64,000 nucleotides of DNA from Thalassomonas viridans (GCF_000948985.2 NZ_CP059733.1:310001-374000); one strand, 5' to 3'. Shown: positions 51,524 through 61,483, counted from the stretch's first letter. The notes: generated from the letters alone by a model not told the origin. Made by a program: numbers and translations.

Positions 51524-52065
51524 TGTATATAGATTATTTAGACACCCCGCTGGGGGAAATGGAAATTCAGGCCACAGATGAAGGAGTTGCCCAGGTGATA
51601 TTTTGCGGGCAGGAAAAACATCCGGCAAAACCCAGCGAGATCACCAGGCGTTGTCGGGAACAATTAGAGCAATATTTTGCCGGGCAGCGCAAGGCCTTTG
51701 ATTTGCCGCTGGATCCCTGCGGTACGGAATTCCAGAAGTCGGTATGGGGCTGTTTGCAGGAGATCCCTTTTGGCCAGAGCCTGTCTTACGGTGAAATTGC
51801 CGACATGCTTAATAATCCCAAAGCGGTGCGGGCGGTTGGCGGGGCAAACGGAAGAAATCCGCTGACGATAGTCGTGCCCTGCCATAGGGTGATAGGTTCT
51901 AATGGCACGTTAACCGGTTATGCCGGCGGGGTAGAGCGTAAGTTGTGGCTGCTTAAACACGAAGGCTTTCAGGGGCTGGCGGATAAAGAAAACCGCAAAG
52001 ACAGTGATGATGCCCTTAATGAAGTGATCAAACTCCGCCAGGATAAAACTCAGTTTTTAAAATAA
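51523..52065 (+). CDS. ogt: Methylated-DNA-protein-cysteine methyltransferase (Ogt type)
   Basis: This 180-residue suicide enzyme removes the O6-methyl group of guanine. The acceptor Cys120 lies in VVPCHRVIGSNG, and the helix-turn-helix and GGANGRNP segments are typical. The ATG overlaps the Ada-AlkA stop by one base, so the two are translationally coupled in an alkylation-repair operon likely activated by methylated Ada-type sensor. Confidence 0.93.
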   Translation: MYIDYLDTPLGEMEIQATDEGVAQVIFCGQEKHPAKPSEITRRCREQLEQYFAGQRKAFDLPLDPCGTEFQKSVWGCLQEIPFGQSLSYGEIADMLNNPKAVRAVGGANGRNPLTIVVPCHRVIGSNGTLTGYAGGVERKLWLLKHEGFQGLADKENRKDSDDALNEVIKLRQDKTQFLK

Positions 52066-52093
52066 TTTTTGTTAAAGAAAAACAGGAAGAAAG

Positions 52094-52891
52094 ATGAACA
52101 ATAATATTGCGGCGTTTAATGCCTTACACCAGCAAGAGCAGGTTTTGTGTTTAGGCAATGCCTGGGATCTGCTGTCGGCCTTAGTGTTGGAGCAGGCGGG
52201 ATTTAAAGCCATAGGCACCACCAGCTGGGGTGTAGCCAATACTCTGGGCTATAAAGACGGTGAAAAGATTGCTTTTGATGAGCTATTAACGGTAGCAGAG
52301 AAAATTATCGCCAACGTAACCGTGCCGGTAACGATAGATGTTGAAGCCGGATTTGCCAGTGATGCCGGGGCTATTGCAGAGAATGTGTTGAAAATTGCCG
52401 ATCTCGGGGCCGCCGGTATCAATATTGAAGATTCCCTGAAACAGCAAGCGGGTTTACAAGGGCTGCAGGCCCATTGCCAGGTGCTGGAGAAAATCCGCCT
52501 AACCCTGGACAGCAAAGGTTATCAGGATTTTTTTATTAATGCCCGCACCGATACTTATTTGCAATTGGAGCAGCCGCTGGCGGAAACCATCAGCCGGGGA
52601 CAGGCCTATGTCAACAGCGGCGCCAGCGGTTTGTTTGTTCCGGGGTTAACGGATACAGATGATGTCCGTGCCGTGGTTGCAGCCATTGATGCTCCCTTGA
52701 ACCTGATGTCTTTGCCAAACCTGACCGACGTACAGGCTTTACAGCAGTTGGGGGTGAAGCGCTTTAGTATTGGCAATGCCTTGTCTGACGCCACTATCGC
52801 CTTTATGGAAAGCCAGGCCAAGCTATTGCTGGCGCAGCAAAACAGTGCCGGGTTATATGACCACGGGGAGGTTAAAACTGCTTTTAAATAA
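52094..52891 (+). CDS. Isocitrate lyase/PEP mutase family protein
   Basis: This 265-residue TIM barrel of the ICL/PEPM superfamily has TIDVEAGFAS at the metal site and GINIEDS later, with ARTDTYLQ for an active-site arginine. It lacks the KKCGHL-type motif of isocitrate lyase, so it may be a carboxyvinyl- or oxaloacetate-type lyase or something unassigned. It follows ogt by 28 bp and has AGGAAGAAAG upstream of ATG. It should be cotranscribed with the repair genes, which is unusual. The very strong terminator follows it. Confidence 0.82.
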   Translation: MNNNIAAFNALHQQEQVLCLGNAWDLLSALVLEQAGFKAIGTTSWGVANTLGYKDGEKIAFDELLTVAEKIIANVTVPVTIDVEAGFASDAGAIAENVLKIADLGAAGINIEDSLKQQAGLQGLQAHCQVLEKIRLTLDSKGYQDFFINARTDTYLQLEQPLAETISRGQAYVNSGASGLFVPGLTDTDDVRAVVAAIDAPLNLMSLPNLTDVQALQQLGVKRFSIGNALSDATIAFMESQAKLLLAQQNSAGLYDHGEVKTAFK

Positions 52892-52903
52892 GCCGCCGTT
52901 TTC

Positions 52904-52954
52904 AAAATAACAAACCAGCCGGGAGACTTTTTCTCCCGGCTGGTTTGTTATTTT
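52904..52954. terminator. Strong terminator after the repair operon
   Basis: A perfect 23-bp stem (arms beginning AAAATAACAAACC and ending GGTTTGTTATTTT, core CCAGCCGGGAGA) with a 5-nt loop. It can work in both directions. Confidence 0.88.
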
Positions 52955-53153
52955 CAGCGATTTTACCGGCCGGGCAGCACAACCCGAATGCTGATTGCCG
53001 AAGGCGCTTTTCTTAAATTAAATGGCGAATATTTGATTTAAATTAGCATAAGTGCAGACAGTTGGCCCAATGGCCACTCTCACCTTTATTCTTTTCTTTT
53101 CCCTTTGCTAAGATGCGCGGGCTTTAAACCTGTTATCAAGTATTGGGGCCGTA

Positions 53154-54557
53154 ATGAAACACATGTTTTTGCTGCTATTGGCTTTGTTCTTGCCAAATAT
53201 CGCGCTGGCATCGGGTGCCGCGCATGAAACCCTTAACCTGACGGATCACTGGCTGGGTTATACCGCCCTGGTGATTTTTACCCTGGCGTATAGTCTGGTG
53301 ATTCTGGAAGAGAAACTACACCTGAGGAAGTCCAAGCCGGTGTTGCTGGCTGCCGGGCTGATCTGGATTTTTATCGCCGCCTATTACGGCGCCCACGGCA
53401 TGCCGGATGCGGCCGAAGTCGCTATCCGCCATAACTTCCTTGAATATGCCGAACTGTTTTTCTTCCTGCTGGTCGCCATGACTTATATTAATGCCATGCT
53501 GGAACGCAATGTTTTTGATGCCTTGCGTGACTACCTGGTGGCCAAAGGCTTTACCTATAAGGCACTGTTCTGGCTCACCGGGATCCTGGCATTTTTTATT
53601 TCCCCGATTGCCGATAACCTGACCACGTCCCTGATCATGTGTGCCGTGGTGCTGGCGGTAGGTAAGGATGAGCCTAAATTCGTTGCCATAAGTTGCGTTA
53701 ATATTGTGGTGGGGGCCAATGCCGGCGGGGCCTTTAGCCCGTTTGGCGATATCACAACCCTGATGGTGTGGCAAAAAGGCATAGTGCAGTTTACCGAGTT
53801 CTTCGACCTCTTTATTCCGTCGGTGGTGAACTTTGTTGTGCCCGCTTTTATTATGCAGTTTGCCCTGCCTGACGGTAAGCCGGGAGGCGGCTCAACGCAG
53901 ATGACGCAAATCAAACACGGCGGCCTGACCATAGTCGGCCTGTTTATTTTGACTATTATCACCGCCGTTTCTTTCCATAACTTCCTGCACTTGCCGCCGG
54001 TATTCGGCATGATGGCAGGTTTGGCCTATCTGAAATTTTTCGGCTACTACCTGCGTAAAACCAGCCATAACAACCTGAACAAGCTGGAGCAGCCCATCAG
54101 CCATGAAAGCGCCGACGTGGTGGATGATTACGATATTTTTGACAGCATTGCCAAGGCGGAATGGGATACTTTGTTTTTCTTCTACGGCGTGATCCTGGCC
54201 GTGGGCGGTTTGGGCTTTATCGGGTATCTGGGCATGGCATCGGAGTTTATTTACGGCGAACTCGGCGCGACGACCGCCAATGTGCTGGTGGGGATCCTAT
54301 CTGCGATTGTCGATAACATTCCTGTGATGTTTGCCGTGCTGACCATGAACCCGGAAATGCCCCATAGCCAGTGGCTGCTGGTGACCCTGACCGCGGGCGT
54401 AGGCGGCAGTTTATTGTCTGTCGGTTCGGCGGCCGGGGTTGCCCTGATGGGCCAGGCCCGGGGTTATTACACCTTCTTTGCCCATTTAAAGTGGGCGCCG
54501 GTAATTGCCTTAGGTTATGGCGCCAGCATATATGTTCACCTGTTGATAAACGGGTAA
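53154..54557 (+). CDS. nhaD: Na+/H+ antiporter NhaD
   Basis: This 467-residue inner-membrane protein has a signal-anchor-like N-terminus and about 12 helices of the ArsB/NhaD family: FFLLVAMTYINAM, AFSPFGDITTLMVWQKG and VDNIPVMFAVLTMNP are typical. It exchanges Na+ (or Li+) for protons at alkaline pH. A terminator hairpin follows the stop. Presence is typical of marine and alkaliphilic gammaproteobacteria. Confidence 0.95.
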   Translation: MKHMFLLLLALFLPNIALASGAAHETLNLTDHWLGYTALVIFTLAYSLVILEEKLHLRKSKPVLLAAGLIWIFIAAYYGAHGMPDAAEVAIRHNFLEYAELFFFLLVAMTYINAMLERNVFDALRDYLVAKGFTYKALFWLTGILAFFISPIADNLTTSLIMCAVVLAVGKDEPKFVAISCVNIVVGANAGGAFSPFGDITTLMVWQKGIVQFTEFFDLFIPSVVNFVVPAFIMQFALPDGKPGGGSTQMTQIKHGGLTIVGLFILTIITAVSFHNFLHLPPVFGMMAGLAYLKFFGYYLRKTSHNNLNKLEQPISHESADVVDDYDIFDSIAKAEWDTLFFFYGVILAVGGLGFIGYLGMASEFIYGELGATTANVLVGILSAIVDNIPVMFAVLTMNPEMPHSQWLLVTLTAGVGGSLLSVGSAAGVALMGQARGYYTFFAHLKWAPVIALGYGASIYVHLLING

Positions 54558-54577
54558 CTTTTCTTTCTTATTTGCCA

Positions 54578-54603
54578 AAGCCGCTAAAGTCATTTAGCGG
54601 CTT
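54578..54603 (+). terminator. Terminator after nhaD
   Basis: AAGCCGCTAAA-GTCA-TTTAGCGGCTT, a perfect 11-bp stem with 4-nt loop; moderate T content follows. Confidence 0.8.
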
Positions 54604-54767
54604 CTATACTAAAACCCCCTCCGGCTCTGCAATTACAGCAGACATTACACGCCATTACACTTTGTATAGTTCAGCCATCTGAGCTGCTAAGATACCCATA
54701 CGTTTCTAACATTATATTTACTTTTTTCTGGCGCCGCTGTTGCCGTTTTGAACCGGGGAATAAATCA

Positions 54768-55037
54768 ATGAGAATATTACTGAAGCTGTTGGCTCTGTTA
54801 GGTGTTGGCTTGGCTGCTTATACTGCCTTCAAGTCTGGAGAGCTATTCAGTTCAACCGTTATTTCCGGTATCTTTGCCATTGTTTTTGCGGTGATTTTTC
54901 TGCAGTTTCCTTCTCGCCGTCGGCAGCCGCAGCAAAGCCTGGATCCGGTTGCCATCACCGCTTCGAATACCCCTTATAAGCGCGTCTTTCTTTCTGCACA
55001 TAGCGGCCGTTCCCGTTGCGGTGACAGCAGCTGTTGA
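54768..55037 (+). CDS. Small membrane protein of unknown function (89 aa)
   Basis: It has two hydrophobic helices (about 1-20 and 30-48) and a basic, Ser/Arg-rich soluble tail ending RCGDSSC. ATG is preceded by GGGGAA. No family is recognised. It stands alone with 150-200 bp on either side. Confidence 0.6.
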   Translation: MRILLKLLALLGVGLAAYTAFKSGELFSSTVISGIFAIVFAVIFLQFPSRRRQPQQSLDPVAITASNTPYKRVFLSAHSGRSRCGDSSC

Positions 55038-55230
55038 TGCCGCCGGCCCGGCATATGGCCGGGAAAGTTAGCTTTTGTCTGTGTCTGTCGGCAGCTAATA
55101 TTTTTCCTGAACTTCTTATTTTAAGTTAACTCATTAATAAACCATGTTTTTATTAATGTTGCCTTAAGTCTTCCTTCGCCGGATATTGTCTATAATTGCT
55201 GTATCTGTTTAACGATTTTGGCGATTGGCA

Positions 55231-55953
55231 ATGAGGCAGGCAGTTAAGGCAAGATTACTGACGTTATTAGGGATGTTGTTTTTTTCCGCCGGTGTTTCTG
55301 CCCATGAATTGATCACCGTATATACCGAGAACTACCCGCCTTATAATATGTATGCGCCGGATAACAAGACTATTGTCGGTAAATCCACTGAACTGGTACG
55401 GCAGATTTTTCACCGGGCCAATATCGAGCATGACATGATATTGACTACCTGGGCCAGGTCGTTACAGACGGCCAGGGACCAGAAAAATACCGCAGTATTT
55501 TCCACCGCCAGGACTGCCGACAGGGAAAAAGATTTTTACTGGATTGGTCCTTTGGTGATTAACCAATGGATCTTTATGGCCAGGGAAGAAGACAATATTA
55601 TTATCGATTCCTTGTCGGACCTTAAAGGTCTGGTGATCGGCAGTTATCGCAGTGACGCTTCTGCTCAATTTTTGGCGGAGAATGGTATTGCAGTAGAGAT
55701 AACCAGCTTTGACGGGCAAAATGCCCATAAACTAAAGTCGAAAAGAATCGATCTCTGGGCTACAGGTATCCTGCTTGGGCCTTATCTTGCCCGGGAAAAT
55801 CAGGTTAGCGGCTTAAGCATAGTGAAAAATTCACAAGGTGAACCTTTTGTCTATATAGATGTGGGGATGCATCTGGCGTTAAATAAAAATACTTCTATTG
55901 ATATTTACCACCGGCTGAATAATGCCTTCAGGGAAATCTCGGCCTTGCATTAG
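55231..55953 (+). CDS. Periplasmic solute-binding protein (SBP_bac_3-like)
   Basis: This 240-residue protein has a signal peptide (cleavage near VSA, about residue 22) and a solute-binding fold of the amino-acid type (VYTENYPPYNMYAPDN, LKGLVIGSYRSDASAQFL). No transporter genes are beside it, so it may serve as a stand-alone sensor or partner. An earlier TTG two codons upstream is possible. Confidence 0.8.
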   Translation: MRQAVKARLLTLLGMLFFSAGVSAHELITVYTENYPPYNMYAPDNKTIVGKSTELVRQIFHRANIEHDMILTTWARSLQTARDQKNTAVFSTARTADREKDFYWIGPLVINQWIFMAREEDNIIIDSLSDLKGLVIGSYRSDASAQFLAENGIAVEITSFDGQNAHKLKSKRIDLWATGILLGPYLARENQVSGLSIVKNSQGEPFVYIDVGMHLALNKNTSIDIYHRLNNAFREISALH

Positions 55954-56034
55954 GGGAAGAGCAGGACAAATACTTCCACGCATAAACCCTGCTTATTTCC
56001 TTCCATGAAACGCAGGATAAATACTTCCGTGTAT
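55954..56034. repeat. Two imperfect 26-bp direct repeats
   Basis: Sequences GCAGGACAAATACTTCCACG (from about 55961) and GCAGGATAAATACTTCCGTG (from about 56013) and their next 6 bases match in most positions. They lie just downstream of the solute-binding gene and next to the candidate small RNA. Confidence 0.5.
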
Positions 56035-56123
56035 AAAAAAGCCTTACCAAAGGTAAGGCCCGAAGTGCTCGCTGTATGGTCTTGTATAGACAAGCTTCTT
56101 ATTAGTTATCTCTTAACTAGCGC
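56035..56123 (-). ncRNA. Candidate 89-nt small RNA with own promoter and terminator
   Basis: On the minus strand, TTGCAC (-35, 56153-56158) and TATAAA (-10, 56130-56135) are separated by exactly 17 bp. About 75-85 nt downstream a perfect 8-bp hairpin (GGTAAGGC paired with GCCTTACC, 56041-56059) is followed by six T, a Rho-independent terminator pointing left. No coding frame of useful length lies between. This makes a discrete transcript of about 89 nt likely. It matches no sRNA family I know. Confidence 0.5.
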
Positions 56124-56304
56124 GAATTATTTATATCAAAGGCAAATCCCGTGTGCAACATCTTTAATAGAGCAATAGCTTTATATCGTGCAGCATTTTT
56201 CGGCAAATATCTTAGCCAATATGAAAAATTCTTTGATTCATAACATGGTCAGCAGGGCTAACTCCATGTAGAATACGGGCGATATTTTATGGGGATCAAA
56301 TTTT

Positions 56305-57372
56305 ATGACTGAATTAAAAAACGACAGTTATTTACGTGCATTATTACGTCAACCTGTTGATTACACACCAATATGGATGATGCGTCAGGCAGGGCGTTAT
56401 CTCCCTGAATATCGTGAAGTGCGTGGTCAGGCGGGCGACTTTATGTCTTTATGCCGCAATGCCGAACTTGCCTGTGAAGTTACGCTGCAACCTTTACGTC
56501 GTTTTGAACTTGATGCCGCTATTTTATTCAGTGATATTTTAACTATCCCGGATGCCATGGGCTTAGGTTTGTATTTCGAAACCGGCGAAGGCCCGAAATT
56601 TGAACGTCCGATTACCTGTAAAGCGGATGTAGACAAAATTGCTGTCCCGGATCCGGAAGATGAGCTGGGTTATGTGATGAATGCGGTACGTACCATACGC
56701 CGCGAACTAAAAGGCCAGGTGCCGTTAATCGGTTTCTCCGGCAGCCCCTGGACCCTGGCGACCTATATGGTGGAAGGCGGCAGCAGCAAAGCCTTTACCA
56801 AGATCAAGAAAATGATGTTTGCCGAGCCGCAGGTGTTACATGCCTTGCTGGATAAGCTGGCGGACTCAGTGATCACTTACCTGAATGCCCAGATTGCCGC
56901 CGGCGCCCAGTCGGTGATGGTATTTGATACCTGGGGAGGAGTGTTGTCGCCGCGCGATTATAAAGACTTCTCACTGCAATATATGGCGAAGATTGTTGAC
57001 GGCCTGACCCGTTTCAACGATGGCCGCCAGGTGCCGGTTACCCTGTTTACCAAAAATGGCGGTATGTGGCTGGAAGATATTGCCGCCACCGGTTGCGATG
57101 CGGTAGGTTTGGACTGGACCATAGATATTGAAAACGCCAAAGCCCGTGTCGGCGATAAGGTATCACTGCAGGGCAATATGGACCCGTCTATGTTATATGC
57201 CCCGAAAGAGCGCATTGAACAGGAAGTGGCGAAAATTCTCGCCGGTTTCGGCGAAGGCGGTACCGGCCATGTCTTTAACCTGGGCCATGGTATCCATCCG
57301 GATGTTAACCCGGATCATGCCGGACACTTTATCGATGCGGTACATAAGCTGAGTAAGCCTTACCATAAGTAA
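56305..57372 (+). CDS. hemE: Uroporphyrinogen decarboxylase HemE
   Basis: This 355-residue enzyme removes four carboxyl groups from uroporphyrinogen III to give coproporphyrinogen III in haem biosynthesis. The family signatures [16 protein letters not shown] near the N-terminus, [12 protein letters not shown] and [17 protein letters not shown] are complete, and the length is standard. GGGGATC precedes the ATG. A tetraloop terminator follows. Confidence 0.97.
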   Translation: MTELKNDSYLRALLRQPVDYTPIWMMRQAGRYLPEYREVRGQAGDFMSLCRNAELACEVTLQPLRRFELDAAILFSDILTIPDAMGLGLYFETGEGPKFERPITCKADVDKIAVPDPEDELGYVMNAVRTIRRELKGQVPLIGFSGSPWTLATYMVEGGSSKAFTKIKKMMFAEPQVLHALLDKLADSVITYLNAQIAAGAQSVMVFDTWGGVLSPRDYKDFSLQYMAKIVDGLTRFNDGRQVPVTLFTKNGGMWLEDIAATGCDAVGLDWTIDIENAKARVGDKVSLQGNMDPSMLYAPKERIEQEVAKILAGFGEGGTGHVFNLGHGIHPDVNPDHAGHFIDAVHKLSKPYHK

Positions 57373-57395
57373 GCCTTATCAAGCCTGCTATTGAC

Positions 57396-57419
57396 AAAAG
57401 GAGCTTCGGCTCCTTTTTT
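57396..57419 (+). terminator. Terminator after hemE
   Basis: AAAAGGAGC-TTCG-GCTCCTTTT with a UUCG-type loop and a run of six T; classic form. Confidence 0.88.
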
Positions 57420-57501
57420 GTTGCCTGTTTTTAAAGTTGTTTTGTTCTCTTTCGGCTATGGTGTAAGCTGGGGGCATAAACAAATAATAAGGATCCAGCA
57501 G

Positions 57502-57936
57502 ATGAGATTTGCGCTTAAAAACGGTTTGTGTCTTTTACCTGTAACGCTTTTATTGATGGCCTGTCAGACCTCCGAACCGGCGCCGGCAGAAATGGCGTCG
57601 TCATCGGGTAAAGTGGCGGCCAGTAAGCAGGGAGGGAACGTGTCCAATAAACTTATCAAACAAGAGCGGCGTCCGGTGCAGGAATGGCAGCACGGCACGG
57701 TAAAATATCTGACCATGGAAGGGGGTTTTTACGGCATAGTCACGGATGAGGGCAAGAAGCTATTACCTATGGGGTTAGCGGCCGAATATCGTCAGCACGG
57801 CGCCAAAGTTAGGGTGAAGGGGGAATTGATCAAAGATATGATGACCATACAGCAATGGGGCACGCCTTTTAAGATCACAGAAATAGAACTCTTGGCCCCC
57901 GGACTTAAGCATCCGCCGGGACAGGCAGAGCGATAA
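57502..57936 (+). CDS. Small lipoprotein of unknown function
   Basis: This 144-residue protein has a lipobox LLMAC (about Cys21) and a mature part with a beta-rich OB-like segment (YGIVTDEGKKLLPMGL, HGAKVRVKGEL). AAGGATC lies before the ATG; longer in-frame starts lack a site. The function is unknown. It ends before the convergent sthA gene with a shared terminator. Confidence 0.75.
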   Translation: MRFALKNGLCLLPVTLLLMACQTSEPAPAEMASSSGKVAASKQGGNVSNKLIKQERRPVQEWQHGTVKYLTMEGGFYGIVTDEGKKLLPMGLAAEYRQHGAKVRVKGELIKDMMTIQQWGTPFKITEIELLAPGLKHPPGQAER

Positions 57937-57959
57937 CTAAGCAGTAAAAGGATACAAAA

Positions 57960-57982
57960 AAGGGCGCTTCAGTAGCGCCCTT
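57960..57982. terminator. Terminator between the lipoprotein gene and sthA
   Basis: AAGGGCGC-TTCAGTA-GCGCCCTT hairpin between convergent genes, with A/T-rich flanks on both sides; bidirectional. Confidence 0.75.
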
Positions 57983-57999
57983 GCTTATTTTGTATCAGG

Positions 58000-59433
58000 T
58001 TAAAACAAGCGGTTTAAGCCGTTTAACGCCGCTACCCGGAAGGCTTCCGCCATGGTGGGGTAGTTAAAGGTAGTTTCGACAAAATATTCTATGGTATTGC
58101 CGCCGTTTTCCTGCTGCATGATCGCCTGGCCGATATGGATGATTTCCGCGGCATTCTCCCCAAAACAGTGTATGCCCAGGATCTCTTTGCTTTCCCGGTG
58201 GAAAAGAATTTTCAATGAGCCCACCAGGGAGTTGGCGATTTGTGCCCGGGCCAGGTGTTTAAACTGGGCCCGTCCCACTTCATAGGGGATTTTTGCCTCG
58301 GTAAGTTCCTGTTCGGTTTTTCCTACCGAGCTGATTTCCGGGATAGTGTAGATGCCGGTGGGGATGTCGGTGATCAGTTTGGCATTGCTGCAGTCGTCGG
58401 TCATGGCGCAGGCGGCAATCCGTCCCTGGTCGAAGGCGGCACTGGCCAGGCTGGGGTAGCCGATAACATCGCCGACGGCATAAATATTCTCTACCTGGGT
58501 TTGGTAGGTGTTGCTGACAGCCAGCTGGCCGCGGCCATCGGCTTCGAGACCGGCGGCGGCCAGGTTTAAATCTGCGGTATTGCCGGTGCGGCCGTTGGCA
58601 AACAACAGGCAGTCGGCACGCATTTTTTTCCCGGACTCCAGGTGTACGACAACGGCATCGTTTTTGGCTTCCACCCGTTCGATTTGTTCGCCGTGGCGGA
58701 TCACTACGCCGTTATTCCACAGGTGATAGCTGAGGGAGTCCGACATTTCATCATCCAGGAAAGACAGCAGGCGATCCCGGGTGTTGATCAAATCTACCTT
58801 GACCCCCAGGCCGCGGAAAATAGAGGCATATTCGGAGCCGATAACACCGGCGCCGTAAATAATGATATGGCGCGGGTCATGGGTCAGGCTCAGGATACTA
58901 TCGGAGTCGTAAACCCTGGGATGGCTGAAGTCGATATCTTCCGGATGATAGGGACGTGAGCCGGTGGCGATAAGGATTTTCTCTGCGGTGATTTGCTCCA
59001 CCGAGCCGTCATTGCGCAAAATCTGTATGGTATGTGGATCGATAAAGGAAGCCTCGCCGCAGTAATGCTCGACCCGGTTTCGGTCGTAAAAGCCGCTGCG
59101 TAACCTTACCTGTTTGCGGATCACGGCATCGGCATGGCTTAGGATATCCGGGAAAGTGAAATGTTTGGCCTTCTCTGTGCCGCTAAACAGCGGGTTGGCA
59201 TTGTACTCAATCAAACGGCTGACGGTTTGTCTTAATGCCTTGGACGGGATGGTGCCCCAATGGGTACAGCCGCCGCCGACATCTTTGTACCTTTCAATAA
59301 CCGCGACTTTTTTCTTTTGCTTTGCCAGGTTCATGGCCGCGCCTTCACCACCCGGGCCTGTGCCTATGATGATAGCGTCGTATGTGTAATTGACGGGTTT
59401 CTTTTTCCGGGGAGAGACGTTTTTTTTAGCCAA
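58000..59433 (-). CDS. sthA: Soluble pyridine nucleotide transhydrogenase SthA
   Basis: This 477-residue flavoprotein transfers hydride between NADPH and NAD+. It has the [14 protein letters not shown] motif and [16 protein letters not shown], in which one of the redox Cys of lipoamide-dehydrogenase-like proteins is replaced (CTHWGT), the SthA signature. NAD-binding [11 protein letters not shown] is present. It sits with the desaturase and fabR as in enterics (sthA-fabR-trmA). Confidence 0.95.
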   Translation of the reverse strand: MAKKNVSPRKKKPVNYTYDAIIIGTGPGGEGAAMNLAKQKKKVAVIERYKDVGGGCTHWGTIPSKALRQTVSRLIEYNANPLFSGTEKAKHFTFPDILSHADAVIRKQVRLRSGFYDRNRVEHYCGEASFIDPHTIQILRNDGSVEQITAEKILIATGSRPYHPEDIDFSHPRVYDSDSILSLTHDPRHIIIYGAGVIGSEYASIFRGLGVKVDLINTRDRLLSFLDDEMSDSLSYHLWNNGVVIRHGEQIERVEAKNDAVVVHLESGKKMRADCLLFANGRTGNTADLNLAAAGLEADGRGQLAVSNTYQTQVENIYAVGDVIGYPSLASAAFDQGRIAACAMTDDCSNAKLITDIPTGIYTIPEISSVGKTEQELTEAKIPYEVGRAQFKHLARAQIANSLVGSLKILFHRESKEILGIHCFGENAAEIIHIGQAIMQQENGGNTIEYFVETTFNYPTMAEAFRVAALNGLNRLF

Positions 59434-59532
59434 TGAAAGTACCTCAAATCCTGCTGTGAGGTGAAAATATTAGCAGGATTTGGGTACCAGGTAACTAGTT
59501 AATAACTAAGAATTTGTGCTAAGCCAAATTTA

Positions 59533-60651
59533 TCAGGCAAGTTTTGCCGTAAGCAGGTGCCAGCTGCGCTGTTGCTCTGCCAGATGTAACTTCAGCTCTT
59601 TATACTGTTTTACCAGCTCTGACTTTTCGACATCTGCCAGCAATTGATCGCGTTTTTCTGCCAGCAGTTGTTTGCGGGCGGCATAGAACTCATTGAGTTT
59701 AACCAGCAGGGCGTCATATTCCTGCTGCAGGCGTTCCAGCATCAATTCGGCTTCCGGGTGGCTTCTCAGTTTTAACTGGCTGCGTTTCAGGGTCATGGCC
59801 AGACGGGCTTTTTCCACTTTGTCTTCCGGGCTGGTTCTGAGCTTAGAGGTCAGTTTGAGCCATTCACAGCTTTTGATCAACCATTTGGTGGGGTCGAACT
59901 GCCACCAGCGGATACCGTTGCGATAGTCGTTTTCAAAAATATGGTGGTAGTTGTGGTAGCCTTCGCCGAAGGTGAAGAAAGCCAGAATGCCATTGTCGCG
60001 GGCGGTATTCTTATCGGTATAGGTTTGCTTGCCCCAGATATGGGCCAGTGAGTTGATAAAGAAAGTGGTGTGGTGGCTCAGCACCAGGCGCAGGACACCT
60101 ACCAGCAATAAGCTGCTGATTACATCGCCGTGCCATAAACCGAACAACAAGGGTACGCCGAAATTCATGGCAATGGTCAATAACAGGTAATGTTTGTGCT
60201 GCCACATGACGATGGGATCTTTTTGCAGATCGCGGACATTGTCATAATTGGCATACCTGTGCGCCTGGTACTCCCTTAACATCCAGCCGATGTGCGAATA
60301 CCAGAAACCCATTTTGGCGGAATAGGGGTCGACATCGTTTTTATCGACATGCTTGTGGTGAATGCGGTGATCGGAAGACCAGTGCAAGATGCTGTTTTGT
60401 AGGGCAAAGGCGCCGCCCAAGGCAAATAAAAACCTCAGGCTCCAGTGTGCCTGGTAGGCTTTATGGGACCATAACCTGTGATATCCGGCGGTAATGGACA
60501 TGCCGCAATAGATGAAACACAGCACAGCCATGGTGCTTTCAGCGCCGTCAAAGCCATGGGTAAATGCCCGGTATGGCACGGCTATGGCGGCAAATAAAAA
60601 CGTTACCAAAAAAACGGTAACGTTTAGCCAGATAATGGGTGGTTTTTTCAT
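59533..60651 (-). CDS. Acyl-CoA/acyl-lipid delta-9-type fatty acid desaturase
   Basis: This 372-residue membrane enzyme has the three histidine boxes HRLWSH, HRIHHKH and HNYHH plus four hydrophobic segments of the delta-9 desaturase family, and a C-terminal coiled-coil extension rich in Glu/Leu/Lys. It makes monounsaturated fatty acids. The ATG chosen is 10 codons after an upstream in-frame start. A FabR-like box lies upstream, fitting control by the divergent fabR gene. Confidence 0.92.
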   Translation of the reverse strand: MKKPPIIWLNVTVFLVTFLFAAIAVPYRAFTHGFDGAESTMAVLCFIYCGMSITAGYHRLWSHKAYQAHWSLRFLFALGGAFALQNSILHWSSDHRIHHKHVDKNDVDPYSAKMGFWYSHIGWMLREYQAHRYANYDNVRDLQKDPIVMWQHKHYLLLTIAMNFGVPLLFGLWHGDVISSLLLVGVLRLVLSHHTTFFINSLAHIWGKQTYTDKNTARDNGILAFFTFGEGYHNYHHIFENDYRNGIRWWQFDPTKWLIKSCEWLKLTSKLRTSPEDKVEKARLAMTLKRSQLKLRSHPEAELMLERLQQEYDALLVKLNEFYAARKQLLAEKRDQLLADVEKSELVKQYKELKLHLAEQQRSWHLLTAKLA

Positions 60652-60672
60652 TAAAATTCCGAAAATAAATTC

Positions 60673-60690
60673 AGCGTACAAGTGTCCACC
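60673..60690. promoter_or_regulatory. FabR-like operator upstream of the desaturase gene
   Basis: AGCGTACAAGTGTCCACC matches the left half of the FabR consensus AGCGTACA-NN-TGTACGCT exactly and the right half in part. It lies 22-39 bp upstream of the desaturase ATG, in the gap divergent to fabR. Confidence 0.7.
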
Positions 60691-60859
60691 ATTCTAGAGA
60701 GTCAGCCGGTTATCCGTCAAGTGAAGTTTGTGTTAATTTTATCCGCCGACAGGCGGTTGACGGTTTTGAAGATAGTTATGCGAATAGTTATGTTATGCGA
60801 TCGGCCAATATTTGAGTATGATAGATGCTGAGATGAAAAAGAGAGAGGATCAGTGAGTT

Positions 60860-61483
60860 ATGGCTGGGATTCGAGCACAGCAAAAAGAAAAAACACGTCG
60901 CCAGTTGATTGATGCAGCACTGGGGCAGCTTAGTGCCGAGCGGAGTTTTTCCAGTTTAAGCTTGCGTGAGGTCGCCAAGGAAGCCGGTTTGGCCCCCACT
61001 TCTTTCTATCGCCACTTTTCCGATATGAATGAACTGGGTCTGACCCTGGTTGATGAGGCCGGCCTTACCCTACGCCAGTTGATGCGGCAGGCACGCCAGC
61101 GCATCGAAAAGGGAGGCTCGGTAGTGCAGATATCTGTGCTGACCTTTATGGAATTTATTGAAAACAATGCCAATATTTTCCGCCTGTTACTAAGGGAGCG
61201 CTCCGGTACTTCGGCAGAATTTCGGGCGGCGGTCAGCCGGGAGATCCGCTATTTCACTATGGAGTTATGCGATTATTTAGAGCAGGCCAATAACCTGGAT
61301 TCGGAAGTGGCCTATATACATGCCAATGCTGCCGTGACTATCGTATTCAGTGCCGGTTCGGATGCCTTGGATCTTGATAAGAAAGAGCGGGAATTACTGG
61401 CGGAGCGCACTATTTTACAGCTGAGGTTTATTGCGCGCGGGGCCGCTGAGTTCAGCCGCCGGGAACTTGGCAATAAAAGTTAA
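60860..61483 (+). CDS. fabR: TetR-family repressor FabR of unsaturated fatty acid synthesis
   Basis: This 207-residue regulator is very similar to E. coli Fab[40 protein letters not shown] for the HTH and [19 protein letters not shown] in the ligand domain. It senses the unsaturated/saturated acyl balance and represses fabA/fabB or, here, a desaturase. It is divergent from the desaturase gene with a FabR-like box between, and the neighbour trmA is as in enterics. Confidence 0.95.
   Translation: MAGIRAQQKEKTRRQLIDAALGQLSAERSFSSLSLREVAKEAGLAPTSFYRHFSDMNELGLTLVDEAGLTLRQLMRQARQRIEKGGSVVQISVLTFMEFIENNANIFRLLLRERSGTSAEFRAAVSREIRYFTMELCDYLEQANNLDSEVAYIHANAAVTIVFSAGSDALDLDKKERELLAERTILQLRFIARGAAEFSRRELGNKS

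Noticed and set aside
60590-60625. Inverted repeat AACGTTACC...GGTAACGTT as a second FabR site
   Set aside because: It lies inside the desaturase coding sequence, is A-rich and does not match the FabR consensus; probably coincidence of codon use.
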